From Sarcophilus harrisii (taxonomy: Eukaryota > Chordata > Mammalia > Dasyuromorphia > Dasyuridae): a stretch of DNA of 64,000 nt. The notes below the pieces were generated by a model. The model did no database searches, was not told the origin of the DNA, and saw only the letters and a program-made list of their open reading frames with translations. The position numbers were made by a program, and so were the translations under genes. Below, piece after piece: positions 23,960-34,225 of this stretch; the first letter of the stretch is position 1; each line of letters starts with the position of its first letter. The stretch is taken from NCBI RefSeq assembly GCF_902635505.1, contig NC_045426.1:544268818-544332817 (forward strand). The letters run 5' to 3'.

Positions 23960-25013
23960 TTCTCCAATTGAAAAATGGTCAAAGGATATGAACAGACAAT
24001 TCTCAGATGAAGAAATTGAAACTATTTCTAGTCATATGAAAAGATGCTCCAAGTCATTATTAATCAGAGAAATGCAAATTAAGACAACTCTAAGATACCA
24101 CTACATACCTGTCAGATTGGCTAAGATGACAGGAAAAAATAATGATGATTGTTGGAGGGGATGCGGGAAATCTGGGACATTGATGCATTGTTGGTGGAGT
24201 TGTGAACGAATCCAACCATTTTGGAGAGTAATTTGGAACTATGCTCAAAAAGTTATCAAACTGTGCATACCCTTTGATCCAGCAGTGTTACTACTGGGAT
24301 TATATCCCAAAGAGATTATAAAGAAGGGAAAGGGACCTGTATGTGCACGAATGTTTGTGGCAGCCCTTTTTGTAGTGGCTAAAAACTGGAAACTGAATGG
24401 ATGTCCATCAGTTGGAGAATGGCTGACTAAATTGTGGTATATGAATATTATGGAATATTACTGTTCTGTAAGAAATGACCAACAGGATGATTTCAGAAAG
24501 GCCTGGAGAGACTTACACGAACTGATGCTGAGTGAAATGAGCAGGACCAGGAGATCATTATATACTTCAACAACAATACTATATGATGACCAGTTCTGAT
24601 GGATCAGGCCATCCTCAGCAACGAGATCAACCAAATCATTTCTAATGGAGCAGTAATGAACTGAACTAGCTATACCCAGAAAAAGAACTCTGGGAGATGA
24701 CTAAAAACCATTACATTGAATTCCCAATCCCTATATTTATGCCCACCTGCATTTTTGATTTCCTTCACAAGCTAATTGTACAATAATTCAGAGTCTGATT
24801 CTTTTTGTATAGCAAAATAATGTTTTGGTCATGTATACGTATTGTGTATCTAAGTTATATTTTAATATATTTAACATCTACTGGTCATCCTGACATTTAG
24901 GGGAGGGGGTGGGGGGGTAAGAGGTGAAAAATTGGAACAAGAGGTTTGGCAATTGTTAATGCTGTAAAGTTACCCATGTATATATCCTGTAAATAAAAGG
25001 CTATTAAAAAAAA
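23960..25013 (+). mobile_element. Young 5'-truncated L1, plus strand
   Basis: About 1.05 kb of L1 3' end, beginning inside ORF2. The frame is open from 23988 to the stop ending at 24599 (203 codons) and contains the L1 C-terminal cysteine motif (C-x3-C, then HCWWSC), followed by IPFDPAVLLLGLYPKE. The 3' UTR ends with the G-rich tract (about 24900-24917), AATAAA and eight or so A residues. A perfect 18-bp duplication TAGAATAGTAGGCTAGAA flanks it (23942-23959 and 25014-25031). These features mark a recent target-primed insertion. It lacks the promoter, ORF1, endonuclease and RT, so it is not autonomous. Confidence 0.94.
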
Positions 25014-25129
25014 TAGAATAGTAGGCTAGAACTTGCAGGTTTTATTCCAAAGAGATCAAATAAATAAAGAAGTACATATCTGTACAAAAATAGTTATAAT
25101 AGTTATTTTGTGGTGGAATTGGACACTAA

Positions 25130-25550
25130 GGCAGTGGCTATCAGATGGTGCTAAACAAAGTATGGTGTATAAATGTAACTCTATTGTCCTATAAGAGTTG
25201 ATGAAGGAGAATGGTTCCAGCCTAATGCAAGTGAAATCAAGTGAACATTATATAACAACAATATTATAAAGACAAAAACCTTTGAATGACTTTTTAGTAA
25301 CTCTGATTAATTCAATTACCAACCACAATTCCAGAGAACTCATTAAATGACATGCTCTCCACCTACGGATAGAGAGGTGATAGACTCAAGATACAGACTG
25401 AATCATCTACTTTTTGGATATGGCCATTCTGGAATTCTTTTTCTTGACTGTGCATGTTTGTTTTTATTTCTTTTTTGATGAGGGAGATGGGATGGACAAA
25501 AGCAGATTTTTTTAAAAAATTGAAAAATGAAATAAAAATTTAAAATAAGT
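25130..25550 (+). mobile_element. Old L1 3' end
   Basis: ATGAAGGAGAATGGTTCCAG, AACAACAATATTATAAAGAC and CTCCACCTACGGATAGAGAG form a diverged L1 3' UTR of an older subfamily, starting right next to the young insertion. Confidence 0.6.
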
Positions 25551-25863
25551 CTCTGCCTTCCAAACAAACAAACCAACTTTTGCACTTTTTAACTTTCATC
25601 ACAACTTAGGAAACTTTTCTTTCTACATTACCTTTAAACTTCATTTCTTTCTTAATTGCCAAATCAGTATCAAATACATTTAATACCAAATCCAAAGAGG
25701 AACTCAGAAATACTCATTGTTAGATTGCTTTCAAACCATTACCATGAAGGAGATACTGATGGAATAAAACAGAAAAGCTAGCATGAAGATTATTACATAT
25801 CAACCTCAATGAAAAGCCTGTGGAGCAGTTATTAATATATAAGGGTGAGAGATTCAGCTAGAC

Positions 25864-26207
25864 CAAAGTTTCTTAAACTGTGGGTCATGACCCCACATGG
25901 GGCTGCATATAAGCTGAATGGGGGGGACATAGAACATTTGGTAAGAGTAAAAAAAATTTAATTTAATTTAATTTAATTCTTTATGTAAAAATAAACAAGT
26001 AATCCATCTCATCAGTACCCAAATTTGCTTTCATCTTTAATAAATTATAAAATTATATGTATACCAAAGAATTGTTTTAAAATAAACTTCTTTATGATTT
26101 GTTATCAGTAAATGTTTGACTTGTATATTTACTTTATATACTTATATATCCATAAAATTTTTTTCAGTGAAAAGGGGTCATGAATAGAAAAAATTCAAGA
26201 AGCTCTG
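25864..26207. mobile_element. Non-autonomous hAT DNA transposon
   Basis: The ends are inverted: CAAAGTTTCTTAAA at left and the complement CAGAGCTTCTTGAA at right. An 8-bp target duplication matches at seven positions (AGCTAGAC 25856-25863, AACTAGAC 26208-26215). There is no transposase frame. The TTTAATTTAATT stretch at about 25956-25978 is internal. A shorter relative is at 45564-45750. Confidence 0.8.
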
Positions 26208-26484
26208 AACTAGACAAATGCTCTTTGTTTATTAGGGACAAACATTTCACAATAGCAGCTGTAAAGGCTAAAAGTCATTTTAATTTTGTGATACCTAATC
26301 TAGAACAGCTAATTAGTATTGAGAAGAAACTTGACGTTTAGTCAGATTCAGTTAAAAGTGGAGAATTTTAAATATATTTATTGTTGGTCACTTGCTCATT
26401 TTACAGAATTTCAGAGTTGAGAAAAACCTCAGAGGACATATAGTCCAATTCGTATTTTGCATGCATATACCATATTTAGCAATT

Positions 26485-26765
26485 GGTTCTTCAGTCATTC
26501 AATCATGTATGATTCTTTGTGAGCCCATGAACACTAAAGCCTTCTTTCTTCCACTAATTCCCAAAGTCTGTCCAAAATCATATTTGTTGCTTCCATGACA
26601 CCATTTATCCATCTCATCTTCTGCCTTTCCCCTTTTCTTTTGAGTCCTGTCTTCTCATTATGTGATTACAAGTAGTTAAGATTTAGCTTTAGTATTTGTT
26701 TTTCCAATGAATAGTCTGCATTATTAGCTAGCCTTTGTTTAAGGATCTTCAGGTTGAGGGTCAAT
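26485..26765 (-). mobile_element. RTE (BovB-like) LINE fragment
   Basis: On the plus strand the order is TTCAATCATGTATGATTCTT, TGAGCCCATGAACAC, CCCAAAGTCTGTCCAAAATC, TTGCTTCCATGACACCATTT, ATCCATCTCATCTTCTGCC, GAGTCCTGTCTTCTCATTAT, CCAATGAATAGTCTGCATTA. This is the well-known BovB/RTE block in its usual order, so the LINE runs on the minus strand. Confidence 0.75.
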
Positions 26766-26795
26766 CAGTCAATAAGCATTTATTAAGAACAACTA

Positions 26796-27070
26796 ACAAT
26801 TTTTATTGGTAGAAGGAGTTTCTTCATGGGAAATTCCTTTAATAATGAAATCACAGACCTGGGATTAGTAAAGGACATTATTCCAGATAGATGGTCACAA
26901 AAGAAGATGGACTGGTCATATAGGTGGAAGAGCAAGAGACAACATATGGCCAACGAAGTGATGTTGTGTTACCATTGTTAATATTGAAAGACTCTGAGGA
27001 AGATTTCAGCTCATTGGATGGATCCAATGGGTTGGAAGCTCACAAACAAAATATATACAGGATAAAGTGA
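26796..27070 (+). repeat. Dispersed repeat A (inverted partner at 28260)
   Basis: TTTTTATTGGTAGAAGGAGT through TCAGCTCATTGGATGGATCC is matched, in the opposite orientation and with moderate divergence, at 28260-28480. A broken frame reading WTGHI..RARDN recalls the C-terminal part of some RTE-like LINE proteins. That is a weak hint, and I leave the family unassigned. Confidence 0.6.
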
Positions 27071-27169
27071 ACATAATTTCAGAAGGAAGGTATTAGTATT
27101 AAGGAAGATTGGAAAAAGCTTCTTGTAAAAATGAGATTTTTAGCTGGGACTTGAAGGAAGCCACTCCTT

Positions 27170-27430
27170 TTGAAGACTACCCATTCTTTGGAAAGTTCTA
27201 ATGGTTAGCAAGTTTTCCTATACATCAAACCCGAATTTGTCTACACTCATAGGTCCTAGTTTTTCTTCTGGGCCAAGTAATACAAGTCTAATATGTTTTC
27301 CACATACAGATCTTCAAAACTTGAAGATAGTTATCATTTCCTCTGCAATCTTGTCTTTTCCTGGGAAAATATCTTATTTTTTTTCTAGCTGATCCTCAAG
27401 AATAAATATATCTGATAAAAGTCAGTTTAA
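27170..27430 (-). mobile_element. CR1/L3 LINE 3' fragment
   Basis: The complement shows the CR1/L3 order: AAGTTTTCCTATACATCAAA, GGGCCAAGTAATACAAGTCT, ACTTGAAGATAGTTATCATT, and a decayed 'TTCTAGCTGATCCTCAAGAA' end. Same family as 51000-51500. Confidence 0.7.
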
Positions 27431-27712
27431 TAGTAAGAATTAATGTTTATAAACTGTTAGCAGGATTGCACCAGGAAGGTTTGTATTCTCTGCAAGACCA
27501 TGTAACTTGCTACTAATTATTCTAAATGTCATCAAGTAAGAAACTTGTCAGGTGATCTATAGGGAGCAGGCAGTGGTGTGATTGAGAAAGAGATGCAATG
27601 TAACAGGTGCCCATGGGTGTTTTCCTGATAATAACTTGTGCCCTTAGAAATAATGATTTTTGTTTACATTCACAGTGAATTATGGAGAAAAGGCTGAGTA
27701 TCTCTTTAGTTA

Positions 27713-27945
27713 TAGAAGTAGAACAATGAAACAAATAAAAGAATTTCAATGTGCCAAACCCTCACCTTCTGGGATTCTATCATCTTAAATTCTATTAGAG
27801 GAAAAGCACTTTCTTGGTCTAGTAGAATATTTGTTCCTAGAAATTTTCACCTATACTTATATACTACATTAATATATGTAGGATTCATAACTCTGAGGAG
27901 AAATCTTCGAAAAATATGGTTCCTTTTCATATACATATATATTGA
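27713..27945 (+). repeat. Dispersed repeat B (inverted partner at 29447)
   Basis: About 235 bp, from AGAAGTAGAACAATGAAACA to ATATGGTTCCTTTTCATATA, is repeated as a reverse complement at 29447-29687 with only scattered differences. The short open frame inside it is not supported as a gene. The family is not recognised. Confidence 0.8.
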
Positions 27946-28259
27946 ATAAAGAAGAAAACCATAAACCTAATTGCTTTAAACCCATTTCAAACTTGTCATA
28001 GAATTAAGGATATAGAATTAGGTCATTTCTCAGGTCTTTTCCAGCTCTAAATCCCATGAGTTTATCCTCAAATTCTCTCCATCCCTCACAATACTTCTAA
28101 ATTATGATGTATCTTCAGGTGGCCCCACTCTGTTTTTACATTTCAGTAATTCAATGGATCAATGATCTCATCAATGTAAATATGCCTTCCAGCAATGCAG
28201 ATGTCAATCCCAGTTTTGTGATCTTTTCATGTGTGACTCTTGCCAATTTCTTTCTATAA

Positions 28260-28480
28260 ATCTTCTATAAGGAATCCATCCAATGAGCTGAAGTCTTCCT
28301 TTGAGTCTTTCACCATTACATAGATAACAGAGCAATACTTGGATTGGCCATTTCCTTTTGTGATCCTCTATTTGGGATGATGTCCTTTATTACTCTAACC
28401 CAGCTTCAGATCTGTGATTTCATAAGCAAAAGTAATTCCCAATGAGGAAACGCTCTCTACCAATAAAAATTATCAGTTAT
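28260..28480 (-). repeat. Dispersed repeat A, inverted copy
   Basis: The reverse complement reads AATTTTTATTGGTAGAGAGC through TTCAGCTCATTGGATGGATT and aligns with 26796-27024. It lacks the central part of the plus-strand copy (the segment at about 26935-26965). Confidence 0.6.
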
Positions 28481-29229
28481 TCTGGATCTAGCAAAAAGTA
28501 GCATAAACTGGTTATATAACAATACTTTTTGCAAATTATTTTGATCTGGATTCCTTCTTTTCTCATCCTCTTTCTACAATCCTCTACATATTGCAAAAAT
28601 AAGCATAAATGAAATCATAGTGTTGAAAAGCTTATCTCTTCCCAATATACTCTTTAGTCCTTCTACCACACAGAGGTTGTATAGTATCTGCATAATGTCA
28701 AAAAGTTCCTTTCTGGTTAATGTTCACCAACAGCAAAAAACAAAAACAAAAACAAACAAAAACTGTTGGCAGATGAAGATAATTTGAGTGTAGAAAAAAG
28801 ATGAACTTTTCTACTTAGCAAAATTATAGTTTGATATAATTTTAATATTCAGGACTTCATTTTGTGTCAATTTCAGATATTTGACTTTTCTCAAACACAT
28901 TATTGGAGCCACCAAATAAATACAACAACAAATAATTGATTTTCATTCAATGTTATAGACAAATAAAAATTACTTATAACTTAGCGGCAAAATGAAAACA
29001 CTTCAATTTATTTCAAAGCTATGAATAGCTCTCTGGTAGCATTCTGGATTAGACCATTCTGTCAGAGGACAAAGAAGTTGGGGAGGGAAAGTTCATGAAG
29101 CTAGACTTTGTGTTAGGGAGGGACCAAATAATTTGCAAGGAAATCGAAGGGATTGAGATTCTATAATAATCTGTTGATTTATAGGCTTTTCTTTTCAAGG
29201 ACTACAAGATTCTTTCACACATTAGAAGG

Positions 29230-29370
29230 AATATGATACAAAGGACAGAACATGAGAGCCAGCTGTTCAACTTTGAGCAAGTCACTTTATCTTTAGGCCT
29301 CCATTTCCTCATTTGTAAAATGAGGGGATGGATTTGATGATATAAGGCTCATTTCAACTTTCAACCTATA
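29230..29370 (+). mobile_element. MIR SINE remnant
   Basis: TTTGAGCAAGTCACTTTATC, CCTCCATTTCCTCATTTGTA and AAATGAGGGGATGGATTTGA give the MIR core and 3' part. Confidence 0.72.
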
Positions 29371-29446
29371 TGATGTCTGATGTCATTTCGTCCTTACAGA
29401 ATCTTTGAAAGAGGGAGGCTCTTCTTTGTGTGTTTTATATATATAT

Positions 29447-29687
29447 ATGAAAAGGAACCATATTTTTTAAAGATTTCTCCTCAGAATTATGAAGTCCACA
29501 TATATTAATGTAGTATTGTAGTAGGTAATGTAATGTAGTAGGTAAAAACTTCTAGGAACAGATATTTTAGTAGTCCAAGAAAGTGCTTTTTCTCTAATAG
29601 AACTTAAGATGATAGAATCCCAGGAGGTGAGGGCTTGCCATATTGAAATTCTTTTATATGTTTTATTATTCTACTCCTATCTTGTGA
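29447..29687 (-). repeat. Dispersed repeat B, inverted copy
   Basis: Inverted partner of 27713-27945. It has a short local duplication of 'TAGTAGGTAATGTA' (about 29518-29541) that the other arm lacks. Confidence 0.8.
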
Positions 29688-30514
29688 GAGACTATATATG
29701 AGCAGAAAGAATATCCTTACTTTTTATATTAAGAAATTGAACTCTGAAATGTAAAATTACTTAGCCAAGGTCGACTTTAGGTTTCCAAAAATTTGATTTG
29801 TGACATGTACCAAAAAATGAATACATTCTTAAATTGTCTGAATGCATGAACAAAATAAAGTTGGACTTTCCATGGAAACAGGCTAAAATTGTTTGAGGGA
29901 CAAAAAGACTGAAAGCAAATTTAGTAATTTTCTAGTATCTCTTCTAATCTTAGTTTCTCCTTATTTCAAAATCTCTTTGGAGTCTCACCAGAAACTAGAA
30001 AGAGTAGATGACAGCATAGAATTTAAGATGACACATAGAATTTAAGATGACAGCAAAGAAAGACATGTCACTTGGTATCTCAAACCTTACACAATGCAGA
30101 GATTTATTTACTGAAAAATATTTATTGAATCAAAGGTACAAAACGTTGATTCCTTTATTAAAAAACTCATCTTCATCTTCTTTCCCCATTCTCTTCTATC
30201 TTTTGAAAACTTTGCTAGATCAGGAGTTTGACAACAGGAGGGATTATTACAGAGTAGTAGCAACCATAGATACAATTCAACACTCCTTAAAAATCTACTA
30301 GGAGTGAGCAAGATAAAATCCACTTTTGGGTTAACACTAGGGCTGATTTTTACTGAGGGCTATTCAGCATGGCAGCAAGGCAAAATTCAACTTGCTGGTG
30401 TAGCTATTATCCCTTTCTCTTGTGCTAGGTTTAGAAAATGAGAATTTGGAATGAAAGGCTTATAAAGCCTTTTTTTTATACCTTCCAACCTGAATCTAAA
30501 TAAGCTATTTATTT

Positions 30515-30910
30515 TGGCATTAATTATTATTTTTATTGAAGCTTTTTATTTTCAAAACATATTCAAAGATAATTTTTTTTTTTTACCATTGACCCTTGCA
30601 AAATCTTGTGTTCCAATTTTCCTCCTTTCCCTCCATCCTCTCTCCTAGATGGCAAGTAATTCAATCTATGTTAAACATGCTAAAAATATATGTAAATTCA
30701 ATATAGGCATATGTATTTATACAATTCTCTTGCTGCACAAAAAGAATCAGATCAAAAAGGAAAAAAAAAGTGAGAAAAAAATAAAATACAACTAAACAAC
30801 AAAAAAAGTGAAAATGCTATGTTGTGATCCACACTCAGTTCCCATAGTCCTCTCTCTGGATGTAGATGGTTCTCATCATTGAAAGATTATTGAAACTGGC
30901 CTTAATTGTT
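30515..30910 (-). mobile_element. L1 3' UTR fragment
   Basis: TTATTGAAGCTTTTTATTTT, ATTGACCCTTGCAAAATCTT and CTCCTAGATGGCAAGTAATT, followed by the ACAAAAAGAATCAGATC block and GTAGATGGTTCTCATCATTG. This is the complement of an intermediate-age L1 3' UTR. Confidence 0.85.
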
Positions 30911-31127
30911 TCATTATTGAGAAGAACTTTTGGCATAAGTTAAAGAAAACAGAAATACAGTTATGTGGAGGTAGACCTGTGGCTTTATTAAGACATTCTT
31001 CAGTAAGACTAGACATCTTTTAACAATAATAAAATCAGATAATTCCAGTGTCTACTTGAGGAACTTAGTGAGATGAGTTTTCATTTTCAAATACTCAAAT
31101 TAGTATCGTCAGTGTTTATTATTCAGC

Positions 31128-31362
31128 AAGGAGCAGCTAGGTGACACAGTGGGTAGAGCAACAGACCCGGAATCAGGAAGATCTGAGTTCAAATCTAGGC
31201 TCAGATATGTACTAGCTGCATGACTCTGGGTAAGTCACTTAACTTTGCCTCAGTTTCCTCATCTGTAAAATAGCCTAGAGAAGGAAATAGCAATCCCTTC
31301 CACTATTTTTATCAAGAAAAACTCTAAATGGGGTCACAAAGAGTCAGAGATGATAGAAAAAC
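31128..31362 (+). mobile_element. MAR1-type SINE with RTE-like tail
   Basis: A tRNA-like head (GAGCAGCTAGGTGACACAGT), GAGTTCAAATCTAGGC, GTCACTTAACTTTGCCTCAG, then the composite tail AGAAGGAAATAGCAATCCC and GGGTCACAAAGAGTCAGAG shared with RTE-mobilised SINEs. A similar element is at 61490-61720. Confidence 0.85.
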
Positions 31363-32024
31363 ACATTATTTAGCATCATCAACATCAATGTGTTGTTGGC
31401 AGATCTAAAAAATGTTTTCCTCATTCTCAATTATTGAATCTGATGATGTATCAGTTAAGACATTGGAAATATGTAACTTCTAAGGACACAAGTTTATGTT
31501 GAGACATGAAAGTAAACAATAATACCAATAAGCCATAGAATAATCAACCAGTGAAGACATTCATAAATCTTTGTCAAATTCCAAGATGCTAGACGAATGT
31601 AATATTCAATCTCTATAAAATCTTCCCCCCCCCTTTTTTTTCGCCAGATCCATAATTTCACCAGTGTAACGACTTCCTAATGATCATTGGAGTCATATTA
31701 ACATTAGAAAACATACATATTTATTTGCTAGACTCTCAATTTTTCTCTTACAGGGAAATTGATTTCTTTTAACCATTGCCATCATAATGGGACATCACTA
31801 CATATCCCAAATTATAAGCCCCAATTGATGCCCCTCCCCTCCTTTTTGGTAAAATCAAATGTTACAAAATTTCAGAACCAAATCATCCAAATTAGCATTT
31901 ACTACGTTAGGATTTGACTTGTATCATAAGTTAATGAAATTTATGTCAGTGAACCAAAGCCAGGTCTCTCAAAACCTGTGTGTCCACTAGGAATTTTAGA
32001 TATAAATCACGACTAGACTCTAGT
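31363..32024. other. No gene or repeat recognised
   Basis: AT-rich sequence just past the inferred 3' end of RBM24. I saw no coding frame or clear repeat. Confidence 0.4.
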
Positions 32025-33864
32025 TAAAAGGAGACATTCTTCACTTTTATTGCATAATTATAGACAATGCAACAGTAGATTTTTTAAAATTATATTTAAC
32101 ACAAGTGAATAGTTTAGAAGATCTGAAATGTTATAAAGCAATATACATACTGAATAAATAATATGCACAGGAGAGTCATGTCTACATTATATAACACTGG
32201 CTAGTATTTAGAATACTTAAAATAAATCCAGTGACAATGGATAAAGTCCATAAAAATGCTATCCTGTTTTCCCTTGTATGAAATTGTTCAAGTATAAAAA
32301 GTCCAATACAGTGTAAAATATTATTTGCTTTAGGTTAAGAATAAAAATTGCAAGTATTGTAGTTTCACGAGAAAAATGTAAAGCAGCATTTTAAACTACG
32401 TAAAAATAGTGGGGAAATTGGACTAATGAATTACCAGGAAAGTAGATCTATATGAGCAAAATACTGAAGAGGAAGCAGTATGAAACTAACAACACATCCT
32501 GTAAAAAATCTAAACTCTGTTACTGTTAAGAGTATCCTCTCGTACAGTGCACATACTGAATTTAAATAAATCTAAGTCAACATCTTTAGCTGAATAGGTT
32601 AATATTTAATATGCTACATCTAAACCTACTAAATAATTTATGCCATGAGATGAATACATAATTTTACAGTGTCACATCTAAAGTTCCTTTCTTTAGAGTG
32701 CAGCATCGTAAAACTTCAAAATAAATATTTTTAAATAGCATTACAATTAAGGCACAGTATAAACCACATATCATTAACCCTTGAAGAACTGTAGTCTCAG
32801 GAACCTTGTTGTCTTACTTATTGAGTTCCCTAATAAATAGTTTTAAATAGGACTCTGTAACAGATACTAAAGTCATATAAATCATTTCAAAAAGGAAAAA
32901 ACAAATTTCCTTAAAACAGTTCTCAAAGGTTCAAATTCTGCAAACTTCTTCCTGCCTTTATTCACAAGCCACGAGTCAACGTAATAAATAGAAAGAGAAG
33001 GCTGTTGTAGTAAAGGGCTGATCCTATTTCAGAATCAGAATAGCTGACACCAGCAGTTAAAAGTTTCCCAAAATTGAAACAGGATGGGGAGAGGGATTAG
33101 AATGTGACAAGCTCATCAAACAAGCACAAGTGATGTGTTCTTTCCAGAACTGTCTGTGTTATTGATTGTCTGTACAGCTGTTGCACCCATTAATTCCACA
33201 TCACTTGCTCCATAGTTCCACTCATCCAGAGGACAGATGAGAAAATAGCTTTGGTGCCTGTCCACCATTTTACCGAGCGGCCATGCTCTTCAGGATTGTT
33301 TGATGCCCATTGTGAGACAGCAAGAAAATCTTTTTCTTACTTGAACAAGTTCTATAGGCCATAGTGAAAACAATAAATGACAGTCAGTGCTTTAATTATC
33401 TTTAAAATATGTTTTAAATGTCATATAAGCTACATATTGCTCACTCTGATTTCTTTTCCCTGGTTTAACTTTTTCAAAACAACATTTTCTCATTTGAAAA
33501 AGGCAGTTTGCATCCCTGATACTATTTTAAAAACCCCCAACAAAAACCCCTTTATTTTATTTTGTCAAATGAAGTTCTATTGTTACTCGTATAGTCTTTT
33601 CATGGCAGTGCATTGTTTATTCAGTGTCTCCTGGATTGACTCCTGAAACTAATTCCTTCTACTCCCCTGGCCCTTACCCCTTTTCCCCATAGCAACATGA
33701 TTTGAGTACAAAGACAGTGGAATAAAAATCTCCTGATTTGCAGTAGCATAACTTTTCTTAAAGCTGCTTAGTTAGTGTTAACCACCTTATTACCTACTTA
33801 AAATTTGAAGGCTGGGGGAAAATAGAGAAAGAAATTCAACTCTCTTCAGATGGCTGGTCACTCA
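32025..33864 (-). other. RBM24: Inferred RBM24 3' UTR
   Basis: Repeat-free AT-rich sequence follows the RBM24 stop codon for about 1.8 kb to the AATAAA at 32046-32051. The lack of any recognisable transposon over this span, between repeat-rich flanks, supports a functional UTR. Nearer AATAAA signals lie at 33616-33621 and as an overlapping pair at 33551-33561, so shorter mRNAs are possible. Two 7-mers complementary to the miR-221/222 seed are at 33429-33435 and 32613-32619. The 3' limit is inferred, not seen. Confidence 0.6.
32046..32051 (-). terminator. RBM24: Candidate distal poly(A) signal of RBM24
   Basis: The minus strand reads AATAAA. It is the last such signal before the repeat-rich flank. 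A T/G-containing segment lies 60-80 bases further on. Use of this signal is an inference. Confidence 0.45.
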
Positions 33865-34225
33865 TTATTGCATACGGTCTGTTTGCAGCTGCTGTGGCTG
33901 ATACTGGCCAAATGCTGCTGCGGCTGCGGCTGCGGCTGCTGCTGCAGCAGCTGTCCCAGGTGCTGCCGCGGTGATTGGCTGCTGGACTGCATAACCATAG
34001 CCCCCAGCAGTGACATATCCTGCAGCAGCTGGAGATGCCGCATATGGGTACTGGTCATAGGCTGCTGCTGCTGCAGCTGCTGCAGCTGCGGAGTATTGTG
34101 CATATGCAGCTCCAGTGTAATCAATGTAAGGTGTAGTAGAGGCAGCAGCTGCTGTAGGTTGGACATGTGGAATTACAACTCCAGGCTGCACAAAAGCCTG
34201 TGGATAAACATAATGGGCAGGTATC
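33865..34225 (-). CDS. RBM24: RBM24 coding exon 4 (last)
   Basis: It codes for the C-terminal 119 residues and the stop TAA (33867-33865), starting [16 protein letters not shown] after the acceptor CTCAACAG. It contains alanine runs of 10 and 13 residues encoded by mixed GCN codons, and the tail [11 protein letters not shown]. The cysteine- and glutamine-rich open frames on and around this exon in other frames are by-products of GCN repeats. Confidence 0.96.

Noticed and set aside
23988-24599. A 203-codon open frame considered as a possible host gene
   Set aside because: It is the C-terminal end of L1 ORF2 in a 5'-truncated insertion with target duplications, not a gene with its own promoter.
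27749-27949. A 66-codon frame in repeat B
   Set aside because: The inverted copy at 29447 does not keep the frame and there is no domain or splice context.
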